From Pseudomonadota bacterium (lineage in GTDB: Bacteria; Pseudomonadota; Alphaproteobacteria; Rhodospirillales; Magnetospirillaceae): a stretch of DNA of 15,438 bases. Position 1 is the stretch's first letter. Each line of letters opens with the position of its first letter. The stretch covers positions 1 to 15,438 of the forward strand of contig JAFAAW010000116.1 of assembly GCA_023426365.1 (NCBI GenBank), in the 5' to 3' direction. Position numbers and translations under genes: made by a program. Below are positions 1 through 7,772 of the stretch, one piece after another. Below the pieces are notes generated by a model. The model saw only the letters and a program-made list of their open reading frames with translations, was not told the DNA's origin and did not search any database.

Positions 1-165
1 TACCGCCAGAAGTTCGCCAACCCCTTCATCGCCGGCCATCGCGGCTTCATCGACGACGTGATCATGCCGCACTCGACCCGCAAGCGCATCTGCCGCTCGC
101 TGGCCATGCTGAAGGACAAGGACCTCAAGAATCCGTGGCGTAAGCACGGAAACATTCCGCTTTGA
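1..165 (+). CDS. pccB: Propionyl-CoA carboxylase beta subunit, C-terminal end (partial)
   Basis: Only the last 54 codons are in the window, read in frame 1 and ending at TGA 163-165. The peptide contains FANPFIAGHRGFIDDVI, then an HSTRKRI segment and a DLKNPWRKHGNIPL tail. These are characteristic of the carboxyltransferase beta chain of propionyl-CoA carboxylase, which moves the carboxyl group from carboxybiotin to propionyl-CoA to give methylmalonyl-CoA. The identity is supported by the biotin-carrying alpha subunit that follows at once on the same strand. The TGA overlaps a possible ATG at 165, so the two subunits are probably translationally coupled. The 5' part lies outside the window, so the start and full length cannot be given. 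A related acyl-CoA carboxylase beta chain is the only realistic alternative. Confidence 0.9.
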   Translation, partial: YRQKFANPFIAGHRGFIDDVIMPHSTRKRICRSLAMLKDKDLKNPWRKHGNIPL

Positions 166-179
166 TGGGGGCTGCGAGC

Positions 180-2171
180 ATGTTCACCAAAATCCTGATC
201 GCCAATCGCGGCGAGATCGCTTGCCGCGTCATCAAGACCGCCAAGAAGATGGGCATCAAGACGGTGGCGGTGTATTCCGACGCCGACAAGGATGCGCTCC
301 ACGTGCAGATGGCCGACGAGGCCGTCCATCTCGGCCCGCCCCCCTCGGCCCAGTCCTACCTGCTGGCGGACAAGATCGTCGAGGCCTGCCTGAAGACCGG
401 CGCCCAGGCCGTGCACCCGGGCTACGGCTTCCTGTCCGAGAAGCGCGAGTTCCAGGAGGCGCTGGCCAAGGCCGGCATCACCTTCATCGGTCCCGACGCC
501 CACGCCATCTTCGCCATGGGCGACAAGATCGAGTCCAAGAAGCTGGCCAAGCAGGCGGGTGTGAACACCGTCCCCGGCCACATGGACGTGATCAAGGACG
601 CCGACGAGGCGGTCAAGATCGCCCGGGACATCGGCTATCCGGTGATGATCAAGGCCTCCGCCGGCGGCGGCGGCAAGGGCATGCGTCTGGCGTGGAACGA
701 CGCCGAGGCCAAGGAAGGCTTCATCTCGGCCACCAACGAGGCCAAGGCGTCCTTCGCCGATGACCGCGTGTTCATCGAGAAGTTCATCGAACAGCCCCGC
801 CACATCGAGATCCAGGTGCTGGCCGACAGCTTCGGCAACACCATCTATCTCGGCGAGCGCGAGTGCTCGATCCAGCGCCGCCACCAGAAGGTGATCGAAG
901 AGGCCCCGTCGCCCTTCCTCAGCCCCGAGATGCGCAAGGCCATGGGCGAGCAGGCCGTGGCCCTGGCCAAGGCGGTGAACTACAAGTCGGCCGGCACCGT
1001 CGAGTTCATCGTCGGCGGCGCCACCGGCGAGTTCTACTTCCTGGAAATGAACACCCGCCTGCAGGTGGAGCACCCGGTGACCGAAATGGTGACCGGCCTC
1101 GATCTGGTCGAGCTGATGATCAGGGTCGCCGCCGGCGAGAAGCTGCCGCTGACCCAGGACGACGTGAAGCTGAACGGCTGGGCGCTGGAAGCCCGTGTCT
1201 ACGCGGAAGACCCCTTCCGCAACTTCCTGCCGTCCACCGGCCGCCTGACCCGCTATGCGCCGCCCGAGGAAGGCCCGCATGTGCGCGTCGATACCGGCGT
1301 GTACGAGGGTGGCGAGATCAGCATGTTCTACGATCCCATGATCGCCAAGCTGATCACCTATGGCCCCACCCGCGACGCCGCCATCGCCCACATGCGCGAC
1401 GCGCTGGACGCCTATTACATCCGCGGCCTGTCCCACAACATTCCGTTCCTCGCCTCGCTGATGAGCAAGGACCGGTTCGTCAAGGGCAACCTGACCACCA
1501 ACTTCATCGCCGAGGAATACGCCAACGGCTTCCACGCCAACGATCTGCCGGCCGATGATCCGACCGTGCTGATCGCCGTGGCGGCCTCGGTGAAGAACGC
1601 CATCGTCGGGCGCAACATCCGCGTGTCGGGCCAGTTCGCCGGCCACGAGATGAAGGTGCCGGTGGAATGGACCGTGGTCCTGAACGGCCAGTACCATGAC
1701 GTGGAAGTCCGTCCCCAGGTGGGCGGCTATGCCGTCGTCATCGGCAACGAGGCGGTCAGCGTCAAGACCGACTGGCATATCGGCCAGCCGCTGTTCAAGG
1801 GCACCGTGGACGGCCGCAGCGTCTGCGTCCAGGTGGATCGCGACGGCGTGTCCTACACCCTGGCCCATGCGGGCAGCCGCGTGAAGGCCATGGTGCTGAC
1901 CCGCCGTGCCGCCGAGATGAACAAGCTGATGCCGTTCAAGGCCCCGCCGGACATGTCCAAGTTCCTGCTGTCGCCCATGCCCGGCCTGCTGCGCGCGGTC
2001 GAGGTCAAGGAAGGCCAGGAAGTGAAGGCGGGCGAGGCCCTGGCCGTGGTCGAAGCCATGAAGATGGAAAACATCCTCAAGGCCGAGCGCGACGGCGTCA
2101 TCGCCAAGATCCACGCCCAGCCGGGCGAGTCGCTGGCGGTGGACCAGAAGATCATCGAATTCGCCTCGTAA
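180..2171 (+). CDS. pccA: Propionyl-CoA carboxylase alpha subunit (biotin carboxylase + biotin carrier)
   Basis: This 663-residue protein carboxylates its own biotin with ATP and bicarbonate and hands the carboxyl group to PccB, feeding propionyl-CoA into methylmalonyl-CoA. The biotin carboxylase domain fills about residues 1-445: N-terminal MFTKILIANRGEIA, glycine-rich ATP loop GGGGKGM at 162-168, RHIEIQ at 207-212, ECSIQRRHQK at 228-237, metal-binding E275 and E289, and RLQVEHPVTE at 293-302. A middle region, about 460-580, fits the BT domain typical of PCC. The C-terminal biotinyl domain carries AMKM with biotinyl Lys628. Length matches the family. I chose ATG 180 because the family normally begins MFTKILIANRGE and a G-run lies about 8 nt upstream. 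An in-frame ATG at 165, overlapping the pccB stop, would add five residues. 3-methylcrotonyl-CoA carboxylase alpha is the alternative, less likely given the neighbouring pccB end. Confidence 0.95.
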   Translation: MFTKILIANRGEIACRVIKTAKKMGIKTVAVYSDADKDALHVQMADEAVHLGPPPSAQSYLLADKIVEACLKTGAQAVHPGYGFLSEKREFQEALAKAGITFIGPDAHAIFAMGDKIESKKLAKQAGVNTVPGHMDVIKDADEAVKIARDIGYPVMIKASAGGGGKGMRLAWNDAEAKEGFISATNEAKASFADDRVFIEKFIEQPRHIEIQVLADSFGNTIYLGERECSIQRRHQKVIEEAPSPFLSPEMRKAMGEQAVALAKAVNYKSAGTVEFIVGGATGEFYFLEMNTRLQVEHPVTEMVTGLDLVELMIRVAAGEKLPLTQDDVKLNGWALEARVYAEDPFRNFLPSTGRLTRYAPPEEGPHVRVDTGVYEGGEISMFYDPMIAKLITYGPTRDAAIAHMRDALDAYYIRGLSHNIPFLASLMSKDRFVKGNLTTNFIAEEYANGFHANDLPADDPTVLIAVAASVKNAIVGRNIRVSGQFAGHEMKVPVEWTVVLNGQYHDVEVRPQVGGYAVVIGNEAVSVKTDWHIGQPLFKGTVDGRSVCVQVDRDGVSYTLAHAGSRVKAMVLTRRAAEMNKLMPFKAPPDMSKFLLSPMPGLLRAVEVKEGQEVKAGEALAVVEAMKMENILKAERDGVIAKIHAQPGESLAVDQKIIEFAS

Positions 2172-2193
2172 GGCGGAATCGCTGATGGCAAAG

Positions 2194-2224
2194 CCCCCGG
2201 CGCCGCACGGCGCCGGGGGTTTTT
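2194..2224 (+). terminator. Intrinsic terminator of pccBA
   Basis: A perfect 11-bp GC-only stem (2194-2204 with 2209-2219) closes a 4-nt loop (GCAC) and is followed directly by TTTTT and then GTTT. It starts 22 bp after the pccA stop. Three A bases lie on the other side of the stem, so it may act weakly for the converging dps transcript. Confidence 0.93.
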
Positions 2225-2263
2225 GTTTGCTCAAATGCGCTGAGCCTGCCGGTGGCCCCGGCC

Positions 2264-2731
2264 TCAGCCCAGAAGCGAGCGCAGCATCCACGCCGTCTTT
2301 TCGTGCACCTGCATGCGCTGCGTCAGCAGGTCGGCGGTGGGTTCGTCGTGGGCGTCGTCCACCACCGGAAAGATGGAGCGCGCCGTGCGCACCACCGCTT
2401 CCTGATCCTTGACCAGGATGCGGATCATCTCCTCGGCCGTGGGCACGCCCTGTTCCTCCTTGAGCGAGGTCAGGCGCATGAACGCGCCATAGGTGCCGGG
2501 GGCGGGGAAATCGAGGGCGCGGATGCGCTCGGCGATCTGGTCCACCGCCAGGGCCAGTTCGGTGTATTGCTGCTCGAACATCAGGTGCAGCGTGTTGAAC
2601 ATGGGACCCTTGACGTTCCAGTGGAAGTTGTGGGTCTTGAGATAGAGGGTATAGGTGTCCGCCAGCAGCCGGGCCAATCCGTCGCCGATCTGTTTGCGGC
2701 TGGCTTCGTCGATGCCGATGTCGATGCTCAT
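2264..2731 (-). CDS. dps: Dps/ferritin-like DNA-protection protein
   Basis: The 155-residue protein belongs to the Dps family: cytoplasmic dodecamers that oxidise Fe(II) with peroxide, store the iron and can protect DNA in stress. The inter-subunit ferroxidase residues can be read by alignment with E. coli Dps: His37 in HNFHWNVKG, His49 and Glu53 in LHLMFEQQ, and Asp64 and Glu68 in DQIAER. Length is normal for the family. There is no long lysine-rich N-terminal tail, so direct DNA binding of the E. coli kind is uncertain. The start at 2731 is set by AGGAG 7 nt upstream. It lies 26 bp downstream of the small membrane gene on the same strand and is probably co-transcribed with it. No clear OxyR or Fur site was recognised. 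Confidence 0.93.
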   Translation of the reverse strand: MSIDIGIDEASRKQIGDGLARLLADTYTLYLKTHNFHWNVKGPMFNTLHLMFEQQYTELALAVDQIAERIRALDFPAPGTYGAFMRLTSLKEEQGVPTAEEMIRILVKDQEAVVRTARSIFPVVDDAHDEPTADLLTQRMQVHEKTAWMLRSLLG

Positions 2732-2757
2732 GATGCTTCTCCTGCGTCTGGATTATC

Positions 2758-2949
2758 CTACCGACGCCGCCGCGCCCGGGCGTGTTCCCACGCCTTGTCG
2801 TGCAGGGCGCCGGCCACCACGTTGCACACGGGTTCGACCAGGGCCACGGCGCCGCCGATGGCCAGGCTGCCGGTGATGGCGTAGCCCACGCCGACCGCCA
2901 CCCCGAAATGCACCCCGATCTGGGTTGCCGTCTTCACCACCCTGGCCAT
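2758..2949 (-). CDS. Small DUF2061-type membrane protein
   Basis: This 63-residue protein has an N-terminal VVKTATQIGVHFG segment, a hydrophobic stretch at about 12-28 with TGS, a second hydrophobic stretch at about 30-47 with VALVEP, and then LHDKAWEHAR before an RARRRR tail. The order KT, TGS, EP, LH(D/E)xxW matches the DUF2061 family of predicted small inner-membrane proteins, which have no assigned function. Two membrane helices with a basic C-terminus inside the cell would fit. A strong AGGAGG sits 7 nt upstream of ATG 2949, so the start is secure. It is the first gene of a probable two-gene unit with dps. Family recognition is from memory of the motif pattern. Confidence 0.8.
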   Translation of the reverse strand: MARVVKTATQIGVHFGVAVGVGYAITGSLAIGGAVALVEPVCNVVAGALHDKAWEHARARRRR

Positions 2950-3019
2950 GGAAACCCTCCTTTATTGCTGGCCGCCTTGCGCCGCTGGAGCACGGGACCT
3001 ACCTTAGAAGTGGCTGCGC

Positions 3020-3059
3020 AATCGATCCAACAGGAAGTGTCGGCCATAAAAATCGATCC
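3020..3059 (+). repeat. Paired 9-bp direct repeat AATCGATCC upstream of acyP
   Basis: AATCGATCC occurs at 3020-3028 and again at 3051-3059, each containing the palindrome ATCGAT. The copies are 31 bp apart start to start, about three helical turns. Between them lies CATAAAAAT (from 3045), the most AT-rich spot in the 131-bp gap between the divergent DUF2061 and acylphosphatase genes. This could be an operator pair around a promoter, or chance; no regulator is assigned. Confidence 0.35.
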
Positions 3060-3080
3060 CTTCGATCAGGCGAGGAGTCC

Positions 3081-3365
3081 ATGGAGCATCCCCGGTGCGT
3101 GCGCGTTCTTGTCTCGGGGCGCGTGCAGGGCGTTTGGTATCGCGGCTGGACGGTGGAAACCGCGCAGGCGCTGGAACTGACCGGCTGGGTGCGCAACCTG
3201 ACCGACGGTCGGGTCGAGGCGGTGTTCGCCGGTCCCCACGCGGCGGTGGACACCATGCTGGCCGCCTGCCGCCAGGGGCCGTCGGCGGCGCGGGTGACCG
3301 CGCTCGAGGTCGAGGAATGGGCCGAGCATCCGGGCTATGGCTTCCATCAGCGCTCGACGATCTGA
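3081..3365 (+). CDS. acyP: Acylphosphatase
   Basis: The 94-residue protein hydrolyses the carboxyl-phosphate bond of small acyl phosphates such as acetyl phosphate in the cytoplasm. The signature SGRVQGVWYRGWT at 12-24 holds the phosphate-binding loop and catalytic Arg21. GWVRNLTDGRVE at 35-46 holds catalytic Asn39. Residues 19-20 read Trp-Tyr where many family members have a single large residue and Phe, a tolerated variation. Length is typical (about 90-100). GAGGAG 4-9 nt upstream supports ATG 3081; in-frame upstream starts would add residues that do not fit the family. The beta-glucosidase gene follows after 32 bp on the same strand with no terminator between, so the two may share a transcript, although their functions are not obviously linked. 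Confidence 0.92.
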   Translation: MEHPRCVRVLVSGRVQGVWYRGWTVETAQALELTGWVRNLTDGRVEAVFAGPHAAVDTMLAACRQGPSAARVTALEVEEWAEHPGYGFHQRSTI

Positions 3366-3397
3366 GCGGCCGCGTCACCTCCATCTCGGACCAGGCA

Positions 3398-4816
3398 ATG
3401 ACCATCACACGACGCCAGCTTCTTGCCGGCGCGGCCGCGCTGGCCGCCGCGCCGGCGCCGGCCGCCCTGTCGGCCCCGGCCCCGACCCCCGCCCCAAACC
3501 GGAAGTTCCCCGACGGGTTCATGTGGGGGGCGTCCACCGCTTCCTACCAGATCGAAGGGGCGCTGGACGTGGATGGCCGTGGTCCCGACATCTGGGACGC
3601 CTTCACCCAGGCGGGCCGGATCATGGACGGGTCCACCGCCCAGGTGGCCTGCGACCATTACAACCGCTATGCCGAGGACGTGGCGCTGATGAAGGCGGCG
3701 GGCTTCAACGCCTACCGCTTCTCGCTGGCGTGGCCGCGCATCATTCCCGCCGGCACCGGCGCGGTGAACGCCAAGGGGCTGGATTTCTACGACCGCCTGG
3801 TCGATGCGCTGCTTGCCGCCGGCATCCAGCCCATGGCCTGCCTGTACCATTGGGACATGCCGCAGCCGCTTCACGACCAGGGCGGCTGGCAGGGACGCGC
3901 CATGATCGGCCCCTTCGCCGAATATGCCCGTGTCGCCGTGCGCCGTCTGGGCGACCGCGTGAAGAACTGGGTGATGCTGAACGAACCCAACGTGGTCGCC
4001 ATCTTCGGCTATGGCGTCGGCGAACACGCCCCCGGCCTGCGGCTGGGCGAGACCGGCATCCTCAGGGCGTTGCATCACCAGAACCTGGCCCAGGGCGCCG
4101 CCCTGCGCGCGGCGCGCGCCGAACGCGGCGACGCCGTGCTGGGCACCGTGACCAATCTCAGCCCGTGCGTGCCCGATACCGGCTCCGAGGCCGATCGCCG
4201 CGCCGCCGCGATGTGGGATGCGGTGTGGAACCGCGTCACCCTGGACGGCCTGTTCAAGGGGGAGATTCCCGCCGTTCTGGCCGACCGCATGGCCGACCTG
4301 GTCCAGCCCGGCGACCTGGAACTGGCCCGCTTCCCCATCGACATGCTGGGCATCAACTATTACAGCCGCAATACCATGCGCCACGACCCGACCCGGGCGT
4401 TCAACGCCGGCTGGGGCGATCCCAAGGTCACGCGCCGCACCGGCCTGGGCTGGCCGATCCAGCCCGAGGGACTGTACGAACAGTTGATGGATCTCAAGGC
4501 CAATTACGGCAACCCGGCCTGCTACATCGCCGAGAACGGCGCCGCCTATGACGACGTGGCCGGTCCCGACGGCCGTGTCCGCGACGCCGACCGCAGCCGG
4601 TTCATCAAGGAACATATCGAACAGATCCACCGTGCGCTGACCGACGGCGTCGATATCCGCGGCTATCTGGCGTGGTCGCTGCTGGACAATTTCGAATGGG
4701 CCTTCGGCCTGTCCAAGCGCTTCGGCATCATCCGCGTCGATTTCGACACCCTCAAGCGCACGCCCAAGGACAGCTATTACCTGATGCAGAAGATCGCCCG
4801 GGAAAATGCCATCTAG
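3398..4816 (+). CDS. GH1 beta-glucosidase with Tat-type signal peptide
   Basis: The 472-residue protein is a glycoside hydrolase family 1 enzyme, a retaining beta-glucosidase/beta-galactosidase type. After the leader come FPDGFMWGASTASYQIEGA (residues 38-56), RFSLAWPRI (107-115), the HWD motif at 151-153, the acid/base Glu196 in NEP (195-197), the nucleophile Glu379 in AENG (378-381), and the NFEW substrate-binding motif at 431-434. All catalytic elements are intact. The N-terminus reads MTITRRQLLAG followed by an Ala/Pro-rich hydrophobic stretch to about residue 32, which looks like a twin-arginine export signal. GH1 enzymes are usually cytoplasmic, so a periplasmic location is notable. ATG 3398 has only a weak SD-like GGACCAGG, but it is the start that gives the clean signal peptide. 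The natural substrate cannot be told from sequence. Confidence 0.93.
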   Translation: MTITRRQLLAGAAALAAAPAPAALSAPAPTPAPNRKFPDGFMWGASTASYQIEGALDVDGRGPDIWDAFTQAGRIMDGSTAQVACDHYNRYAEDVALMKAAGFNAYRFSLAWPRIIPAGTGAVNAKGLDFYDRLVDALLAAGIQPMACLYHWDMPQPLHDQGGWQGRAMIGPFAEYARVAVRRLGDRVKNWVMLNEPNVVAIFGYGVGEHAPGLRLGETGILRALHHQNLAQGAALRAARAERGDAVLGTVTNLSPCVPDTGSEADRRAAAMWDAVWNRVTLDGLFKGEIPAVLADRMADLVQPGDLELARFPIDMLGINYYSRNTMRHDPTRAFNAGWGDPKVTRRTGLGWPIQPEGLYEQLMDLKANYGNPACYIAENGAAYDDVAGPDGRVRDADRSRFIKEHIEQIHRALTDGVDIRGYLAWSLLDNFEWAFGLSKRFGIIRVDFDTLKRTPKDSYYLMQKIARENAI

Positions 4817-4822
4817 AAAGGA

Positions 4823-4854
4823 AAGGCCCCCGCCCGATCCGGTGGGGGCCTTCC
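4823..4854 (+). terminator. Intrinsic terminator after the GH1 gene
   Basis: AAGGCCCCC (4823-4831) pairs with GGGGGCCTT (4844-4852), extended by three more pairs including one G-T, around a 6-nt loop. It begins 6 bp after the stop. The downstream run is CCTCTT, a poor U-tract, so efficiency may be moderate. The next 100 bp up to the thiC terminator hold nothing I recognise. Confidence 0.75.
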
Positions 4855-4956
4855 TCTTCAAGCTCTCAGCATTTCTTGAAAGCGTGTAGCTGGTTCAAGG
4901 TGTCGATGCGCGCCTGGGGGTGCCCCTGACCTGCGCAACACGCGGGCGATGACAAC

Positions 4957-4989
4957 AAAAAAAGCCCCTCTCCGGCGGGAGAGGGGCTT
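4957..4989 (-). terminator. thiC: Intrinsic terminator of thiC
   Basis: A perfect 12-bp stem (4962-4973 with 4978-4989) closes a GGCG loop. On the minus strand it is followed by a run of T (the plus-strand A tract at 4957-4963), as expected for the end of the thiC transcript. It lies 18 bp beyond the thiC stop. Confidence 0.93.
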
Positions 4990-5007
4990 CGTCGTCGCGG
5001 GGCCGGA

Positions 5008-6825
<1,818 letters not shown>

Positions 6826-6826
6826 T

Positions 6827-6856
6827 GGCCTATCCCTCGGTAAGGGGCGACAGGCC
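6827..6856 (-). promoter_or_regulatory. thiC: SD-sequestering hairpin of the thiC leader (riboswitch expression platform)
   Basis: On the minus strand GGCCT (plus 6852-6856) pairs with AGGCC (plus 6827-6831), and inside it CCCT (6843-6846) pairs with AGGG (6834-6837) around a 5-nt loop. The inner stem buries the GAGGG ribosome binding site, and the hairpin ends one base before the start codon. There is no U-run, so control of translation rather than transcription is inferred. The 3' arm of the aptamer contains AAGGG, which could pair with CCCTT and compete with the hairpin. Confidence 0.6.
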
Positions 6857-6878
6857 GGCGGGTGCGGAAAAGCGGCTT

Positions 6879-6974
6879 CCGATCCCTTCGCCGGCATGAC
6901 CCGGATCAGGTTCCAAGGGTCGCCGGCGGAGGATGCTCCGGCCTCTCAGTCCCGCTTCCAGGACTCCCCTTCGG
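6879..6974 (-). ncRNA. TPP (thiamine pyrophosphate) riboswitch aptamer, THI element
   Basis: Read on the minus strand, the leader holds the conserved THI blocks in order: GGGGAG, ACTGAGAGG, a variable GC-rich hairpin, ACCCTTGGAACCTGATC, GGGTCATGCCGGCGAAGGGAT. A closing stem CCGA/TCGG (6971-6974 with 6879-6882) fits P1. This is the aptamer that binds thiamine pyrophosphate and represses thiamine synthesis genes. The distance to the thiC start is 53 nt, occupied by the hairpin that covers the ribosome binding site. Confidence 0.96.
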
Positions 6975-6984
6975 TGAAGCCTGG

Positions 6985-7014
6985 AGAGTGGGGGTGAGGG
7001 TGGGGCAAAGTCAA
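6985..7014 (-). promoter_or_regulatory. Possible thiC promoter
   Basis: TTGACT on the minus strand (plus 7009-7014) is a good -35 match placed just upstream of the aptamer. At 18 nt the only -10 candidate is CACTCT, which is poor. Position is sensible, the -10 is doubtful. Confidence 0.3.
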
Positions 7015-7045
7015 CCCTCCCAGGTGTGGGGGCTATGACCGGGGA

Positions 7046-7074
7046 TCGACAGCGCGAGCGGGGTTCGCTATCAT
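7046..7074 (+). promoter_or_regulatory. Sigma70-type promoter of the 7098 membrane-protein gene
   Basis: TCGACA (7046-7051) and TATCAT (7069-7074) are separated by exactly 17 nt; each differs from the TTGACA/TATAAT consensus at one base. A transcript would start near 7081, giving a short leader with AAGGGG before ATG 7098. This also argues against translation starting at 7035. Confidence 0.6.
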
Positions 7075-7097
7075 TGCGTGTGTTCTTAAGGGGTGCC

Positions 7098-7772
7098 ATG
7101 TCATTGGTTGCGATATTCCTGTCGGCCATACTGGGATACGTCTGGATGGGCGAGGGCGGCGCCATCGCCTTCGCCCTGGGCGGCCTGTGGGGAACCTACG
7201 GCGCCGCCCGCCCCTGGCGCATGGGGCGCAGCGGCGCCGGGCTGGTGATGGCCTGGGCCACGCTGACGCCCACGCTGCTGTGGACGGTGGGAACGCTGCG
7301 GCCCGATTTCTCGGCCCATCTGCTCCTGTTTCTCGGCCCGGTGCTGGACCGCGTGCTGGATTTCACCCTGGCCGACAACCGCGCCTATGGGGTGCTGTCG
7401 AGCCACGGCCTGCTCAATCGCATGCCGACCATCCGCATGGGTGTCGGCGTCTCGTGGCTGTGCGCCCTGCCGGCGGCGGCGGCCATCGCCCTGTGGTATG
7501 ACGGCCGCCCGGCAATCCGCTGGCGCGGCGGCGGCCGCCATGGCGATCCCATGGCGGCGCTGTGTGTCGGCCTGACCCTGCTGGCGGTGTCCGCCGCGCT
7601 GCTGGTGGGCGGGTTCGGCTTCGGCGATGGCCGGCTCAGCCTGTCCTTCGGGTTCGGCATGGTCCTGTACCCGCTGCTGGTCCTGGTGTGGCTGTGCGGC
7701 GTCGTCTCGGTGCGCGCCTGGGCCAATTGGTGGTTCGCCACCCATCAGCCGGGCCGCGCCCCTATACCCTGA
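7098..7772 (+). CDS. Multi-pass membrane protein of unknown function
   Basis: The 224-residue protein is strongly hydrophobic, with likely membrane segments near residues 2-16, 21-36, 47-65, 115-133, 152-172 and 184-205. Arg/Gly-rich loops lie between, notably 137-150. I do not recognise a family, and no enzymatic motif stands out. ATG 7098 is preferred over the in-frame ATG 7035: codons between the two include CTA, TCA, TTA and AGG, which are rare in the neighbouring genes, and a good promoter overlaps that stretch. AAGGGG lies 4 nt before ATG 7098, rather close. The gene is divergent from thiC but is not under its riboswitch, and a transporter role in thiamine would be a guess. Its last 11 bp overlap the end of glgX on the other strand. 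Confidence 0.75.
   Translation: MSLVAIFLSAILGYVWMGEGGAIAFALGGLWGTYGAARPWRMGRSGAGLVMAWATLTPTLLWTVGTLRPDFSAHLLLFLGPVLDRVLDFTLADNRAYGVLSSHGLLNRMPTIRMGVGVSWLCALPAAAAIALWYDGRPAIRWRGGGRHGDPMAALCVGLTLLAVSAALLVGGFGFGDGRLSLSFGFGMVLYPLLVLVWLCGVVSVRAWANWWFATHQPGRAPIP

Noticed and set aside
3347..4861. 504-codon open frame antisense to the GH1 gene
   Set aside because: A shadow of a high-GC coding gene: low-complexity composition, no SD, no family features, while the plus strand has intact GH1 catalytic motifs.
4855..4956. Stretch between the GH1 and thiC terminators as a hidden gene or small RNA
   Set aside because: No SD-led ORF, no promoter and no stable structure beyond the two terminators.
6826..6897. 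Longer thiC reading starting at 6897, adding 24 residues
   Set aside because: The extra codons lie within the TPP aptamer and its expression platform; the SD and family start support ATG 6825.
7026..7097. Upstream GTG 7026 or ATG 7035 as start of the membrane protein
   Set aside because: Rare codons in the added stretch and a near-consensus promoter overlapping it point to ATG 7098.
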